DNA from: Diospyros lotus
Taxonomy: Eukaryota; Streptophyta; Magnoliopsida; Ericales; Ebenaceae
Direction: 5' to 3'
NCBI RefSeq assembly: GCF_014633365.1
Contig: NC_068338.1
Coordinates: 18,610,616 to 18,674,615, forward strand
DNA length: 64,000 nt
Position numbers and translations under genes: made by a program. Positions 46,449-57,700 of the stretch are shown piece after piece. Each line of letters starts with the position of its first letter. The first letter of the stretch is position 1. The notes beneath the pieces were generated by a model. It saw only the letters and a program-made list of their open reading frames with translations, did no database searches and was not told the DNA's origin.

Positions 46449-49400
46449 GCTAAGGGTTCAACAATTCTTTAGGAATTCGAGTCCTTGGGTTTGATAAGAG
46501 TATTTTAGTAGTCGAAGGATGTTCAAATGCCTTAACTATTATTGGCTTCATTTATCTTATACTTTTCTTGGGTAGACTAGTTTGCTTTGTTGTCTTTCTT
46601 CAAGGCCAAAATTCTGTTCGACGCCTAACCTTGTGTAAAAATTAACTATTCTAAAAACACACTCACAAAGGAGTCACACTTGACAGGGTACGAGGTTTAT
46701 GTAGTACAGAATTTAAACTGATAAGTTCAGGTCGAATCCATAGGGAAGTCAATTTTTAAAAGAAAAATAAAGACAGTGCATGAAAGTAACTTGCGAAGTA
46801 GTGTGGTGTGATATGGGAATAAAGGGATCAACACTAAAATTGTCTTGTCCCAAGACGTTTTATTTTCAGTGATTATCCCATGCACACACTGTTAGGTGTG
46901 TGGGCTAGCATTTGTTAGCGAGTCATCAGCTTGATCTCAAAAGGGGCCTTAGTTTATGAAGGTACCATGTCCACATTTTTGTGTGGTTTGATGCTAGTTA
47001 GTCAATTTCTAGCTCTTTATTTAATTGGTGTGTAGGGGCACATAGATTGTTATTGACTAAGCGGGAAGCATAGTTAAAATAGTAATTGCAACCAAGGTTG
47101 TGATTTGATCAAGATCAAGGCTTTGTTATAGTACCCATGTTTGAGTAGTTATCACATTGGCACCCATATTCGAGTGGTTATTAGAGTGGAGCTTGTGTTC
47201 GGGCAACTATCAAGATAACACCTATGTTCGAGTGGTTTTGCGAATTGGTAACCTAGAAAGAAGGAGGTCCAAAGTCGTGTGAAGTTTTGCCATTTAAACA
47301 AGGATGACTAGAGATGACCAGCTAATTTTGATAGTTAAGGTAACATATTATTAGGCTTGAGCTTCTTATAATGCTAAGGATATGCTTGCATTCATTAGTT
47401 AGGTGGTAAGAAATATCTTTATAGAAAAATGGACATGTAAGTAAGTGCAATAACTTGGTTTCAAGAGTTTGTAGGGCTTTATTTTCATCTGCATGCATGC
47501 ATTGGTCTGCACTTATGTGGAGGAATATGTACATCTTCTCCTAGGTATAGATTTGTTTACTATTGATATGTGAAACATGTAGCGTGGACACATATGCATA
47601 TCAACTTTCAATGCTCGGCGTAAGTAGCAATAGTGTTTAGAAAAGGTAATAACTCACAATTGAAGAGTTGATGACATTGAGAGAGGCTAGCAACTCCAAA
47701 GTAAGATGGTGGATGCCTAGAAAAGGGGTGGTAGCTTCGAGGCTCGATTGCAGTAACAAGGGTAAATTTGAGTGACACTAATTAAGGAAGAGCGTTAGCC
47801 TTGAGGAAATCGAGTTTAGGGGGTGTGAATCCTAGGTCCCTCATAAATCTTTCTCTTTTCCAACACATGTTGGTTAGACAAGACATAATACAAGTTTAAG
47901 AGAGTAATTGATGTTCCTTGGCTTTGAAAACATGAGTGTTTAGACTATTTGTGAGGCTTGTCTTCGAGTTTAGGGCTTTTGAGAAGTTATCTTGGGGGTG
48001 TGATACTTGCAAGCATAAGGTTTGTTGAAGCCGTAATTGTAGTGTGACAATAGCATGAAGGAATTTACGGATCATAAGTATAGTAGAAAAATGAAAATTT
48101 TTAACCATAAATTTCTTTAGAATCTCTCAAAAGGAATAGATTACGGAGAAAAGAGCCAATGATTACCTTTTGTAGTGAAGATTCAAGACCAAAACTTAAT
48201 GGAGGCGATCACGAAGCCGTTCAGTCTCTAACGGTATCCACGCGAGCAAGCAAATGAGCGGCTTCCTAAGACTTGAAGAGTGCTAGCTCAATAGGGGTGG
48301 CATGGCAACTCTCTCACATTCATGTCACACAATATCAATAGCCTTCCATGCATCTGGTGGCCTTTCACAGCTATTTTAATTGAGCACTTGATGTCATAGA
48401 GAGTTCTAGCAATTGTGAGGATTTATTTTTAGAAAACATCAAAACACTTCAATATACAAAAAAATATGACTTTAAAATTTAAAAATATATATATTTTTAA
48501 GTTTAAACTAAAGAAAATATCTTTTCGTCTCATAACTATCACTTTATTTAAATAAAGTAAATCAAATAATAGATTATAATATATATCATAAAACTATCAA
48601 TTATTATTATTAGATAATATTAATATATAATACTTGGAGCACAGACAACAGTGGGCACGTTGCCATGGAATATGGCGTTGTGGGAGTTGGTCTCTCATTG
48701 GTGTTAGCCCACAGTGACCAACAAATTATTCCGTCATTTTAGCGAATTGCCTGATGGATATAATTAAGCACTGATACTATTTAGGCACATGGGTGGATGA
48801 AATAATTAATAGGTTTTGGTTGGATGACGTTCTTGGCTGAATATAACAATGAATTTATTCGATTAAAAATGTTGTCATCAAACTGTTTGAATTTATAAAA
48901 ATAAGAAAACAGTTAGAGGACATAGAAAAATTCCCACGTAAACATTTCGATACTTAAATCAAATACTAAAGATAATAAAAATTATATTAAAATTAGTATG
49001 AAAAATATATCTTTTTAGGAATGAGTGTCCGTTTATTTATATATAGAGGAATATGAAGTAATTTTAATTAATTCGAGATTATAATTATTGTAGATAATAC
49101 TTATCTTGATCATTCTTAATTTGTCTAGGATTAAGATTCTTACAGATATCGTTTACCTTGATTTTTCTGAATCAGACTGAGATTATAAAGATGTTTATCT
49201 CAATATTTTCAAATTCTTTTAGAATTAGAATTTTTTATGAATAATTATTTATATTCTCGTAGAGTTTTTCGAATGTTAAAGTTATTTAATTTGCACGTCT
49301 CTATGAGAACTCCTCGTCTGGTATACGAAAAATTTACGTCTTTTGGTCAAAAACGATATTTTGGACTTCAAAGTCTTTTCCTTGGTCTTTCTTAGTGGGT

Positions 49401-50010
49401 TTTTGCCCATGACGTAACAAATGGAATAATGGATGAAATTAGTTCGTAGAACAAAGGCTATTTAAACTAATATATATAGAATAATGGGGTAGCGTAAAAT
49501 AATCAATCACAAATCACTACAACCATGCATGCAGTTGATTAAGTAAAATAATTATGAATTGATTAAATCATAAGCTAAGTGTTTAATTGCGTAAAAAATA
49601 ATGGATCAACCATCCTTCCTTGCCACAACCACCAGTGCAGTTGAATAAAATAAGGGCCTGCCCCAAGGGGCATAATTTGGTGGCAAATGAGCGGTTGTAA
49701 AGTCATGTTAAAAGCCGTTAGTATGGAATCAATTCTTGAGGGAAGTAAAAATTTATATCTTTTCAGGAATGATCTCGGTAAGTGCTAGTGGATACAACTT
49801 CAAAAAAAAAAAAAAAAAAATCTTCATCACCCAGACACATAATCGATTTACCTCTCTCGTGATGATTCTAGAACGGGTTCGACGAGGGCACGAGTGATAG
49901 TACGTAATTAAAAAAAAAAAAAAAGGGTCTAATGGGGCAAAATATATATAACAATTAAAATAGCTGGTGAGTGTTTCAACAGGCATGCATGTGGGAAGGA
50001 AGGTTGTGGT
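46449..50010. other. Intergenic, decayed repeats, no gene
   Basis: Contains the repeat array at 47135-47240 and a stretch with CAGGTCGAATCCATAGGGA (46730-46750), a phrase I associate with decayed LTR elements. There are poly-A runs at 49801-49820 and 49910-49924. No paired ends or coding sequence identified. Confidence 0.4.
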
Positions 50011-50019
50011 GCAAGCAGG

Positions 50020-50240
50020 GCGGCAAGAGATCGAGAGGAGCAGAGACTTTAATGGTGCGGTTCACGCTGGCTGTTGGTTCTAGCTAGTGAGTGAATCATT
50101 GGGTCGGTCGGTAGAGGCTAACTTTATCCCAATTTGTCAATTAGTGCTGTTGGATTGTCACATGAATTGATCGATCGGGTGTCTAGTTATTCCACTTGCT
50201 CGGTGTGGTGTGAACATTTGAATTCTTACGAATAACATTT
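50020..50240. repeat. Dispersed repeat, second copy
   Basis: Homologous to 44190-44400. It continues, interrupted by the tandem duplication and the Cassandra-type TRIM, into 51200-51770, which corresponds to 44500-44680. Confidence 0.55.
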
Positions 50241-50241
50241 C

Positions 50242-50500
50242 ATGTAAAAAATTAATCATTAATATATTTATTTAAAGAGTGTGACAATTGCCTTGCCATG
50301 AAGATCGTTCTAATGCCTAAATTTGACATAGAGTAGTAGCAAAGGTAGAACAAGTAAATTGGAGATTATAATGTAAAAAATTAATCATCAATATATTTGT
50401 TTAAAGAGTGTGATAATTGTTTTGCTACCAAGTTCATTCTAATGGCTAAGTTAAATCTAGAGTATTAGTCAAGGTAAAACAAATAATTTGAGAATTGTAA
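50242..50500. repeat. 129-bp tandem duplication
   Basis: ATGTAAAAAATTAATCAT... starts at 50242 and again at 50371. The two units are about 80 percent alike by eye, and the second runs up to the TRIM. Confidence 0.75.
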
Positions 50501-51190
50501 TTGGAGCATCTCGTATTGAGCGATAGGAATAATCGAATCAACTTATCTTGATGAATTTACACGAACTTCCTAGGGATCACCTATTCTTGAGCTACTCTAG
50601 CTCAAACACGCTTAATTTGAGAATTATTTATCCATATTAAGCCCCAAAGGTATTTAGTTAGCGTTGTTTCTTTTCTTATTATCCTCGATATATATACTAG
50701 TTTCTCTAGAGTTCTTTCTTGGACCTGAGTTTAGACTCGCGGGATATTACATTCTCTCCTCTTTGAGCATATAATGTCCTTGTAATATGACCTTACAACT
50801 GGTCCCAGATCTTCTCCCTTTTGGGGGATGCCATTCTAGAAGTTTGTTAGAAGCTGCTCCTTGTTCAAGCCCTCGTGCCCCGGCGCCACTTCCCACCCTC
50901 ATCAGACCACATTCTCCAAGGGTCGGCTCTGATATTACCTGTAACATCCAGCATCGAGCGATAGGAAGGACCAAATCAATTTATTTTGATGGGTTTACAC
51001 GAACTTTCCAAATGTCACTCATTCTTGAGTTATCCTGCCTGAAATACGTTTAATTCGGGAGTTTTTTTATCCATATTTAGTTCAAAAGACATTTAATTAG
51101 TGTTGTTTCATTCCTTACTATTTTCGATATATATACTAATTTTTCTAGAGTTCCTTTTTAGGTTTGACCTTGGACTCTCGGGATATTATA
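50496..51190 (-). mobile_element. Cassandra-type TRIM retrotransposon
   Basis: Two direct repeats (50496-50751 and 50940-51190, about 250 bp) flank a 188-bp interior. On the minus strand the 5' LTR is the right one. Directly after it comes a primer site, TAATATCAGAGCC (50937-50925), two changes from the tRNA-Met consensus. A purine tract (complement of TTCTCTCCTCTTT, 50752-50764) precedes the other LTR. LTR ends are TGTAATATCCCG...TGTTACA. On the minus strand the LTR contains a stretch (about 51062-50992; second copy about 50640-50564) that follows plant 5S rRNA from the ACTCCGAAGTTAAGCG region through GATGGGTGACC to AAGTCCTCGTG, with many substitutions. LTRs mimicking 5S rRNA define Cassandra. 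The element has no coding capacity; it is inserted in the dispersed repeat. Confidence 0.8.
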
Positions 51191-51559
51191 GCAATTGAGA
51201 ATGTTTATTTAGAATGAGAGATTCTCATCTACTTATAGTATATTAGAGATAATCTTTTGTCTAGATTAAGTCTCCTTTTTAGATGCGATTTAAAAATAGT
51301 GATCCTAAATGGATTTGAAAATTTATCTCTTAAAATCACTTTTTTTAATATTTAGAAGAAATGATTTATTCTAAATTTATCGAGATTAAAATTAATTGCT
51401 AGATTTTACGACGTAATCCTAAATTATGATTGATTGAGCCTGCCACTTAATTTTAGGTGAGAATCCTAATCGGATTTGGTCATTCAATTCTAGGTTGAAT
51501 TGGTTTGCCCTCAAATATGTGGAAGACCCCATTTGTAAGCTAAGCCAAGCCTAGATAGA

Positions 51560-51725
51560 TCTTCGAGATCATAAATAGTCTAATAGTTTGAGGTTGAGGG
51601 TAGTTGGGGCGTGGTACCTTGAGGTTGAGGGGGGCCTGGCATGGCAGTCCGAGGTGGAGGTGGGCTGCCAAGATGGTCCAAGGCTGAGGATGGGTAGCAT
51701 GGTGGGTTGAGGCCAAGGTTGGCCT
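51560..51725. repeat. G-rich degenerate minisatellite
   Basis: About four units near 40 bp, each with a GAGGTTGAGG...GGCATGGT-like pattern. Related words occur at 44560-44620 in the other copy of the dispersed repeat. Confidence 0.5.
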
Positions 51726-51960
51726 AAGAGTACATGTCAATTGAGTAGTATTTTTGGTATTATTATTACCTTAAATTTCTTTTCTCTTCTATTTGAACTA
51801 TTGTTCTTTTCAAGCTCGAGCAAAAAATAAATGAGTATGTATGGAATTAACTGAATTCATTAAGTAAAATGATAGATTAAATGAGTAAAATACCCACATA
51901 CCCTAATTTTAAGAATAATAATGTAACGAATGATTCACCTTCAATTATCATTATTCCTAG

Positions 51961-52800
51961 GGCAAATGGCAAAAAAAAATTCAAACCTTTTTGTTTTTTT
52001 GTAAATTTATCTAAATGTTTCAATTTTAGCAATTGTATTCTAATTTGGTACAATTTTATCCAACAGCTGAAATCAATTTAGAAAGCATATGTCATTGTTC
52101 ATGTGATACGTCATTTGTTAAAAAAAAATATTAGTGGGACCTATATGTATATATAAAAAAAGAAAAAAATTAAATAATTATAACTAAGGTTAAATGAGTG
52201 GGGTTTAACTTTAAGAATTGGGTGAGAGAGCTCTAATTGAACCAGAACAGTAGCAGCAATTGCCATCTTCTCTGCTTCTTCGTCTTCTTCTCTGGGGAAC
52301 GGGGTTAATCCCAATCACCCCCCTAAGGAGAGCGGCTAGCTGATTTGGTACGGTTAGGCGTTGGGTTCCCTGCTCTCTAATCGATTCCCTCATCATTCGT
52401 GACCTTTCTTCCCTTGGCAAATCCCACCTCTTCTCCCTCTATCACCATCATCGCTACTTTTCGACGGTGGGCGAGACCATATTTTCTTCCTCTTTGCATC
52501 TTTTTCATGTTGTCCTCTCGTTCAATTAGGCTCCCTTGCCCAATTCTTATAGTTAAACCTCATCCATTTAAGCTTAGTTAGTTATTTAATTTTTTATTTT
52601 ATTTATTTTATATATATATACATAAATTTCACTTATATTTTTTATAACATGTGGCGTATCATGTGAGTAATGATACGTATTTTTAAATTAATTTTAAATG
52701 TTAGATAAAATTATATTTAATTAAATTAATTAAAATTCAATTACAAAATTAAAACGTTTATTTTATTTATTTTTTTTTTGGCTATTGGTCCTTCTCCCTA
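51961..52800. mobile_element. Foldback (long inverted repeat) element, about 840 bp
   Basis: Left end AGGGCAAATGGCAAAAAAAA and right end TTTTTTTGGCTATTGG...CTCCCT are inverted relatives. Inner blocks match in inverted order over most of both arms: GTGATACGTCA / GTATCATGTGAG, GGTTAAATGAGTGGGGTTTAA / TTAAACCTCATCCATTTAAG, and GAATTGGG / CCCAATTCTT. The core (52230-52500) is GC-richer and exon-like. It may be a Mutator-like foldback; no clean 9-bp duplication was found. It ends about 2 kb upstream of the DUF630/632 start codon. Confidence 0.6.
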
Positions 52801-54773
52801 AAAGTAAGTATATTTTAACGTTGAAACAGCGTTTACTTCGTGAGGTGGTAACTTGGAAAATGGCGAATATTAGAAAAGCTTAAAAAGACGAAGGCAATGG
52901 AAGTTGACGTTCCAGCTTTCTCACTAAGCTAAAGCCTAAAGGGGGGAATTTGCCAAAAAGATACATGCTTTTTGCATGGAGGCAGCTAAAGCTACATCAT
53001 CTATGATGATGGTGATCGCCCCACCAGATTCTCCCTTTAATCTCTCTCTCTCTCTCTGTGTTAAAATCAAGTCTCTCGTGATTCTGCCATCTGGGTCTTC
53101 TCTGAAATCCATGGCTTCCGTACCCCATCGATTGACATGAGCACCCAGGTATACCAACATCCGCAAAATTAAAATTCTTACTTCATCTACTTCGAGGTCT
53201 TTCAGTCCAAATCACTTCATTCGCGAGGTCTTTCACCCCAAATCTTTCACTTTACGCATCTGAGTTCTCAGCTTTTTTTGGAGCAAGTCCTTTTGGATTT
53301 GGTTTTGGGTTGAGTCACATCTGTTCAATTATGGGCTCCAGCTACTCAATTGGTTGGATCCTATGCGTTCTAGGTTGCAATCTCTCCCCTCTCTGTCTAC
53401 CCATTTCAGTTTGTTTTGTTCAACTTTGAATTTGCTGCCAATCTTATGGATTTTTTAGTCTGTCGTACTGGGATTTTGATTGCTTAAACTCTGTAATTCT
53501 TTTTCTTTTGATTGCAATCTTTTGAGTCTGTCGTACTGGGATTTTTCTTTGCAAATTTTTTCAAGGTATTATTCTCTTTCTCTCTTATGGGTTTGATTTG
53601 TTTTTGTTAATAGGAGCTACATAGAGGTGCTTCGTATCTTGTAGATTTTCTTGGCATCTCTTCGCACAGGTGACTTTTGGGGCAAATTCACCGATTATTG
53701 ATGAATATTCTGGGAGATGCCCCCCTCCCTCCCTTTTGGGTTTTCTTCTTTCTAGGCTTTAGTTCGAATTCTGCAACTTTTGAATCTGTGCCCTCTCTCT
53801 TTATTGGTAGCCCATCCTTTTTTTTTTTTGCTTCAAAAGCAACGCTAGCCGGAGCAACATTTCATCGTCTTCAATGAACTTTACTTTTAATGGACTTCAA
53901 GTTGAATTTTCTGAAGTGAAGTGCTTCCATATCTGTGTCTAATGATGAATTTTTCAGCTTTATGTCTTTCATTTTTGCTTAACTTAATTTTCTTCTGTTT
54001 AGGAACTAGTCTTTTCTGCTTATTTATGTAGTGAATGACTGATGTATTTCTTCTGCAAGATATTTTTGCTTGTTCATTGTTCATCTCTTTGTATGTTACT
54101 GATGACCTCCATTGTTACATACTGATCTGAACAAATCTTGGTTAGTTTCCATTTCATGGGGGTTTCACTGTTCTAACTATGGACGTTTTTACATTTTGTT
54201 AAACAAGGATGACCTTCTGTTGCTCCTGTTTTCCTTTATATTATATATCTCCTTTTTTTGTTTTTGTTTTTATGTGTTGACATTTGCATATATGTTTCCA
54301 TTTACAGGATCCTTGGCAAAGTGATGCGCTAGGAAACATTTCAATCTACGCATGGTGAGGCATTAAGAAAATTTTGAAAACTATAATTGAGAATATATTG
54401 TTAGAATTGAGGTAATGGTTGATGCTTTCGATCCATGCTGCTCTGGTTTTACCATTATGCATCAGAATTCTGTCAATACTGCTTTTTATGCCTTTAAATA
54501 TAATTTCTCTTTTATTACTTACAATTTGCAAACTACAATTTTACGTTTTCTTGTCATAAGCGAAACCAGGGGATGATATCATTTTGATTTGTTTGTCTGT
54601 TTTTTTTTCTTTGAATTTATCAGTATTTGGATTTGGAGTCCTTGCCACATCTTTTTTTCTTCCTCTTCTTTTTCTTTCTGATGTATTTGGTATGTAATTG
54701 TTTCCAGGAGTAACCTTATGTTCTGATTACTTTCTAGAGTGGGAATTCCAGAAACATAGCCGTATCAGGATTC
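52801..54773 (+). promoter_or_regulatory. Promoter and spliced 5' UTR region of the DUF630/632 gene
   Basis: A (CT)n run at 53039-53058, common in plant 5' UTRs, and CT-rich sequence suggest transcription starts around here. Acceptor-like TTTACAG at 54302-54308, with donor-like ATG|GTGAGG at 54353, could define a small noncoding exon. TTTCTAG at 54731-54737 precedes the exon holding the start ATG. These splice calls are by inspection only. Short ORFs here (53677-53877, 54112-54324) are not conserved-looking. Confidence 0.45.
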
Positions 54774-57700
54774 ATGGGGGCCGCAAACTCTAGAATAGAA
54801 GAAGATAAGGCTTCAGTGCTTTGCCGGGAGAGAAAGAAGCTTGTTAAAGAAGCACTTGATGGCAGGTGCTTGTTAGCAGCCACTCATGTTGCATATATAG
54901 AGTCACTGAAAATTGTGGGAACTGCTTTATGGAGATATGTTGGACCTGAAGCTCCAGTTGAATCTTCCTTGCTCACTTCTACTAGTGCAACTCCAGATCC
55001 ACTTACGCTAAATGACAAGTCCTTTTCCCAGTTCTCATATTCTCCCCCGTCCATGTCACAGCATGTGGATGCAACTGGAAACCTTTCGCCATCACCTTCT
55101 CCACCCACCTCTAGCCGTTATCAGGAAAATCATATGAAATTCGGAGGTTCTTTTTCCAGAAAAATTGAAACAAAACTCTCTGTACCTGTTACAGGTTGCA
55201 TTCTTTCTTCAAGTACCCCACAGAGCGACACATTGTACTCGACTGGAGGACCTGAAGCATCACCCTCTGGAACTCCTTCACTCAAACCTGAAACTCCACA
55301 GTGGGACTACTTTGGTCTTTCCCATCCAATTGACGATCACTTTTCTTCACAGGAAGGGAGGGGATTAAACCAAGGGTTCAGGAATGGTGATAACACAAGA
55401 CTGTTTATGGAAAAGGATGGGTTTCCTGAGCAGGAAGAAGGAGAAGAGACAATTTCTTCTCCTGGAATGGAGAAGTCTCAGGAATCGGAAGATGAATTTG
55501 ATGAGCCACCTACTGATATGCTGGTACGAACTTTTGTAAATGTTAATAGGGATCCAGGCCATGGTGGTACTAGTGAACTTCCATCTGCAGAAAGAGTAAA
55601 TTCAGCAAGCATGCTTTTGAATGGGGGCAAAAGAAACTCTCCTGATTTGTCACCATCAAGACCCACGTCTTCCGGAGTTGCAATTCTCAATGATAAGAAA
55701 AGAGGGATGGCTAACCGGGATGCCCAAGAAAATAGGGATACTTCTAAGGACTTTTTTTCAAGCATGAGAGAAATTGAACATCTATTTATGAAAGCCTCGG
55801 AGTCTGGACAAGAAGTTCCACGGATGCTTGAAGCAAATAAGTTCCATTATCGTCCAATTTTTCCTGGAAAAGAACGTAATTCTCCCTCCCTCCTTCCCCA
55901 TCCCCCTCTTCCTTCTTTGAAATTGCTTTTTTCTTGAATGATTCTTCATTTCATATTTACTTTGGCTATCTAATTCCTACACTAGCCATTGATGCATTTT
56001 AAATGTCAAGTATGTAGTTGAGGTTGAAGATAATAGATGTGTTGATTAAAAATTGTACCCTATCTTGTTTAGCTAGCACTTGGCAGACAAAAATCCTCTT
56101 TTAGATTAAAAGCAGTCAAGATGATTTACTGGAATTTAGGTGGAAGAAACAAATTATTCTTATTTGCTAATTGAACTTGATTAGAAATCAGTGAGTTGTG
56201 AGGGTTCATGAGTCCTGGTTAAGGAATTGACTCTAAAGTATGCATGTCAAGGGAATAAGTATGCAAGATGGTGGCTTCCATACTTCAATTTGTGTGGAAG
56301 GTTGGACTATGAGTCAATTTGCATGGGCTAGGTTGTGGAAATGCCGTAAAGGTGTGGGTTGAGTTTGTTTTAATTAGTTTATTATTGTTAAGATTATTAA
56401 TGGAATTTATTATTTGTTGTTTTTTGCAAATGGGGAGGATAGAAAGAGAGTGGAGATTTTCTGTTAGAATTGTGTTTGTGCCAATACATGTGGTAGCTGA
56501 GGTGAGAGGCCACACAGTGTGTATTCTCATATATCAGAACATATTGTGGTGGCAAAACATCTGTTTGCTTATACGATTGGAACTTGGGGTGGATGAAATG
56601 TAAGGGGCTGTTTAGTTGTAGAAAATGATCTCCAGTTTTCTGTCTCCAATTTTCTATAAAATCTCTAGTTTTCATTTTCTATAGAAAATTTGGAAACATG
56701 TTCAATTGTTAGAAATATAGAAAACTAATTTCTAAACTAAAAATTTGGAATATATGTTCGAAAAAGAAAGAGATGTTTTAATTTCTTTTTGTGTAATTTG
56801 GGTTAGAGAAGGAGATTGAGATGATTTGGGAAAAAGTTTTGGAAAACCACGTGTTCTAATTTTCCAAATTAATAAGGAAAACATAGAAAACTCATTTTAG
56901 GTGTTTTCCATTTTTAGTTCATTTTGGAAAATCGTGCTCTATTTTTTGTTTGGAAAAGTTTTGGATTTGAACAAGTTTTCAAATTTTCCATTTTCTAGAG
57001 TAGTTTTCCAGAAAACTGGGGATTAGGGGCTGTTTAGTTGTGTAAAAAATTAGAATACTTCTTCAAATACAAAGTTTTTCCAAACAGAAAATGGAGATTT
57101 CGGAAATGTGATTTTCCAAAATTGAACTAAACTTGGAAAATACTTAAAAATGAGTTTTCTAAGTTTTCCTTATAAATTTGGAGATTTGGAAAATGCAGTT
57201 TTCCAAGAATTTTCCCCAAATCTGCTGCATCTCATTCTTTAACACAAGTTGCACAAAAAGAAATTAGAACATCTCTCTCTTTTTTGAACATATTTTGAAC
57301 ATGTTTTTCAAATTTTCCATGTAAAATGGAAACTAGAGATTTCATAGAAAATTGAAAACTTGAAATCATTTTCTATTCTAAACTGCCCCTAAGACTTTTA
57401 ATTGAGTGGATAAATCTTGTTTTGGGACAAGTTGATTTATTGGAGAACCTTGAAGTTGAAAGTGTTGAGGCAAACTCATTTCATATGGTATAAGTTGTTC
57501 AAAATGCGGGTGCTTGGTTTGTTGCTTTTGTTGAGGGAATATATCACATATTTGAGGAGTGGAAGCCCCAAGTATAGATTTAAGTCGTTTCATGTGCTTG
57601 CTAAATAGGTCATGACAGGTAAGTTTAAACTTAGTGTCAACTTGAGTCCATACCTTTGTATAATTCATGTGTGTGTGGCCAGTACTGTTCTTGTAACTTC

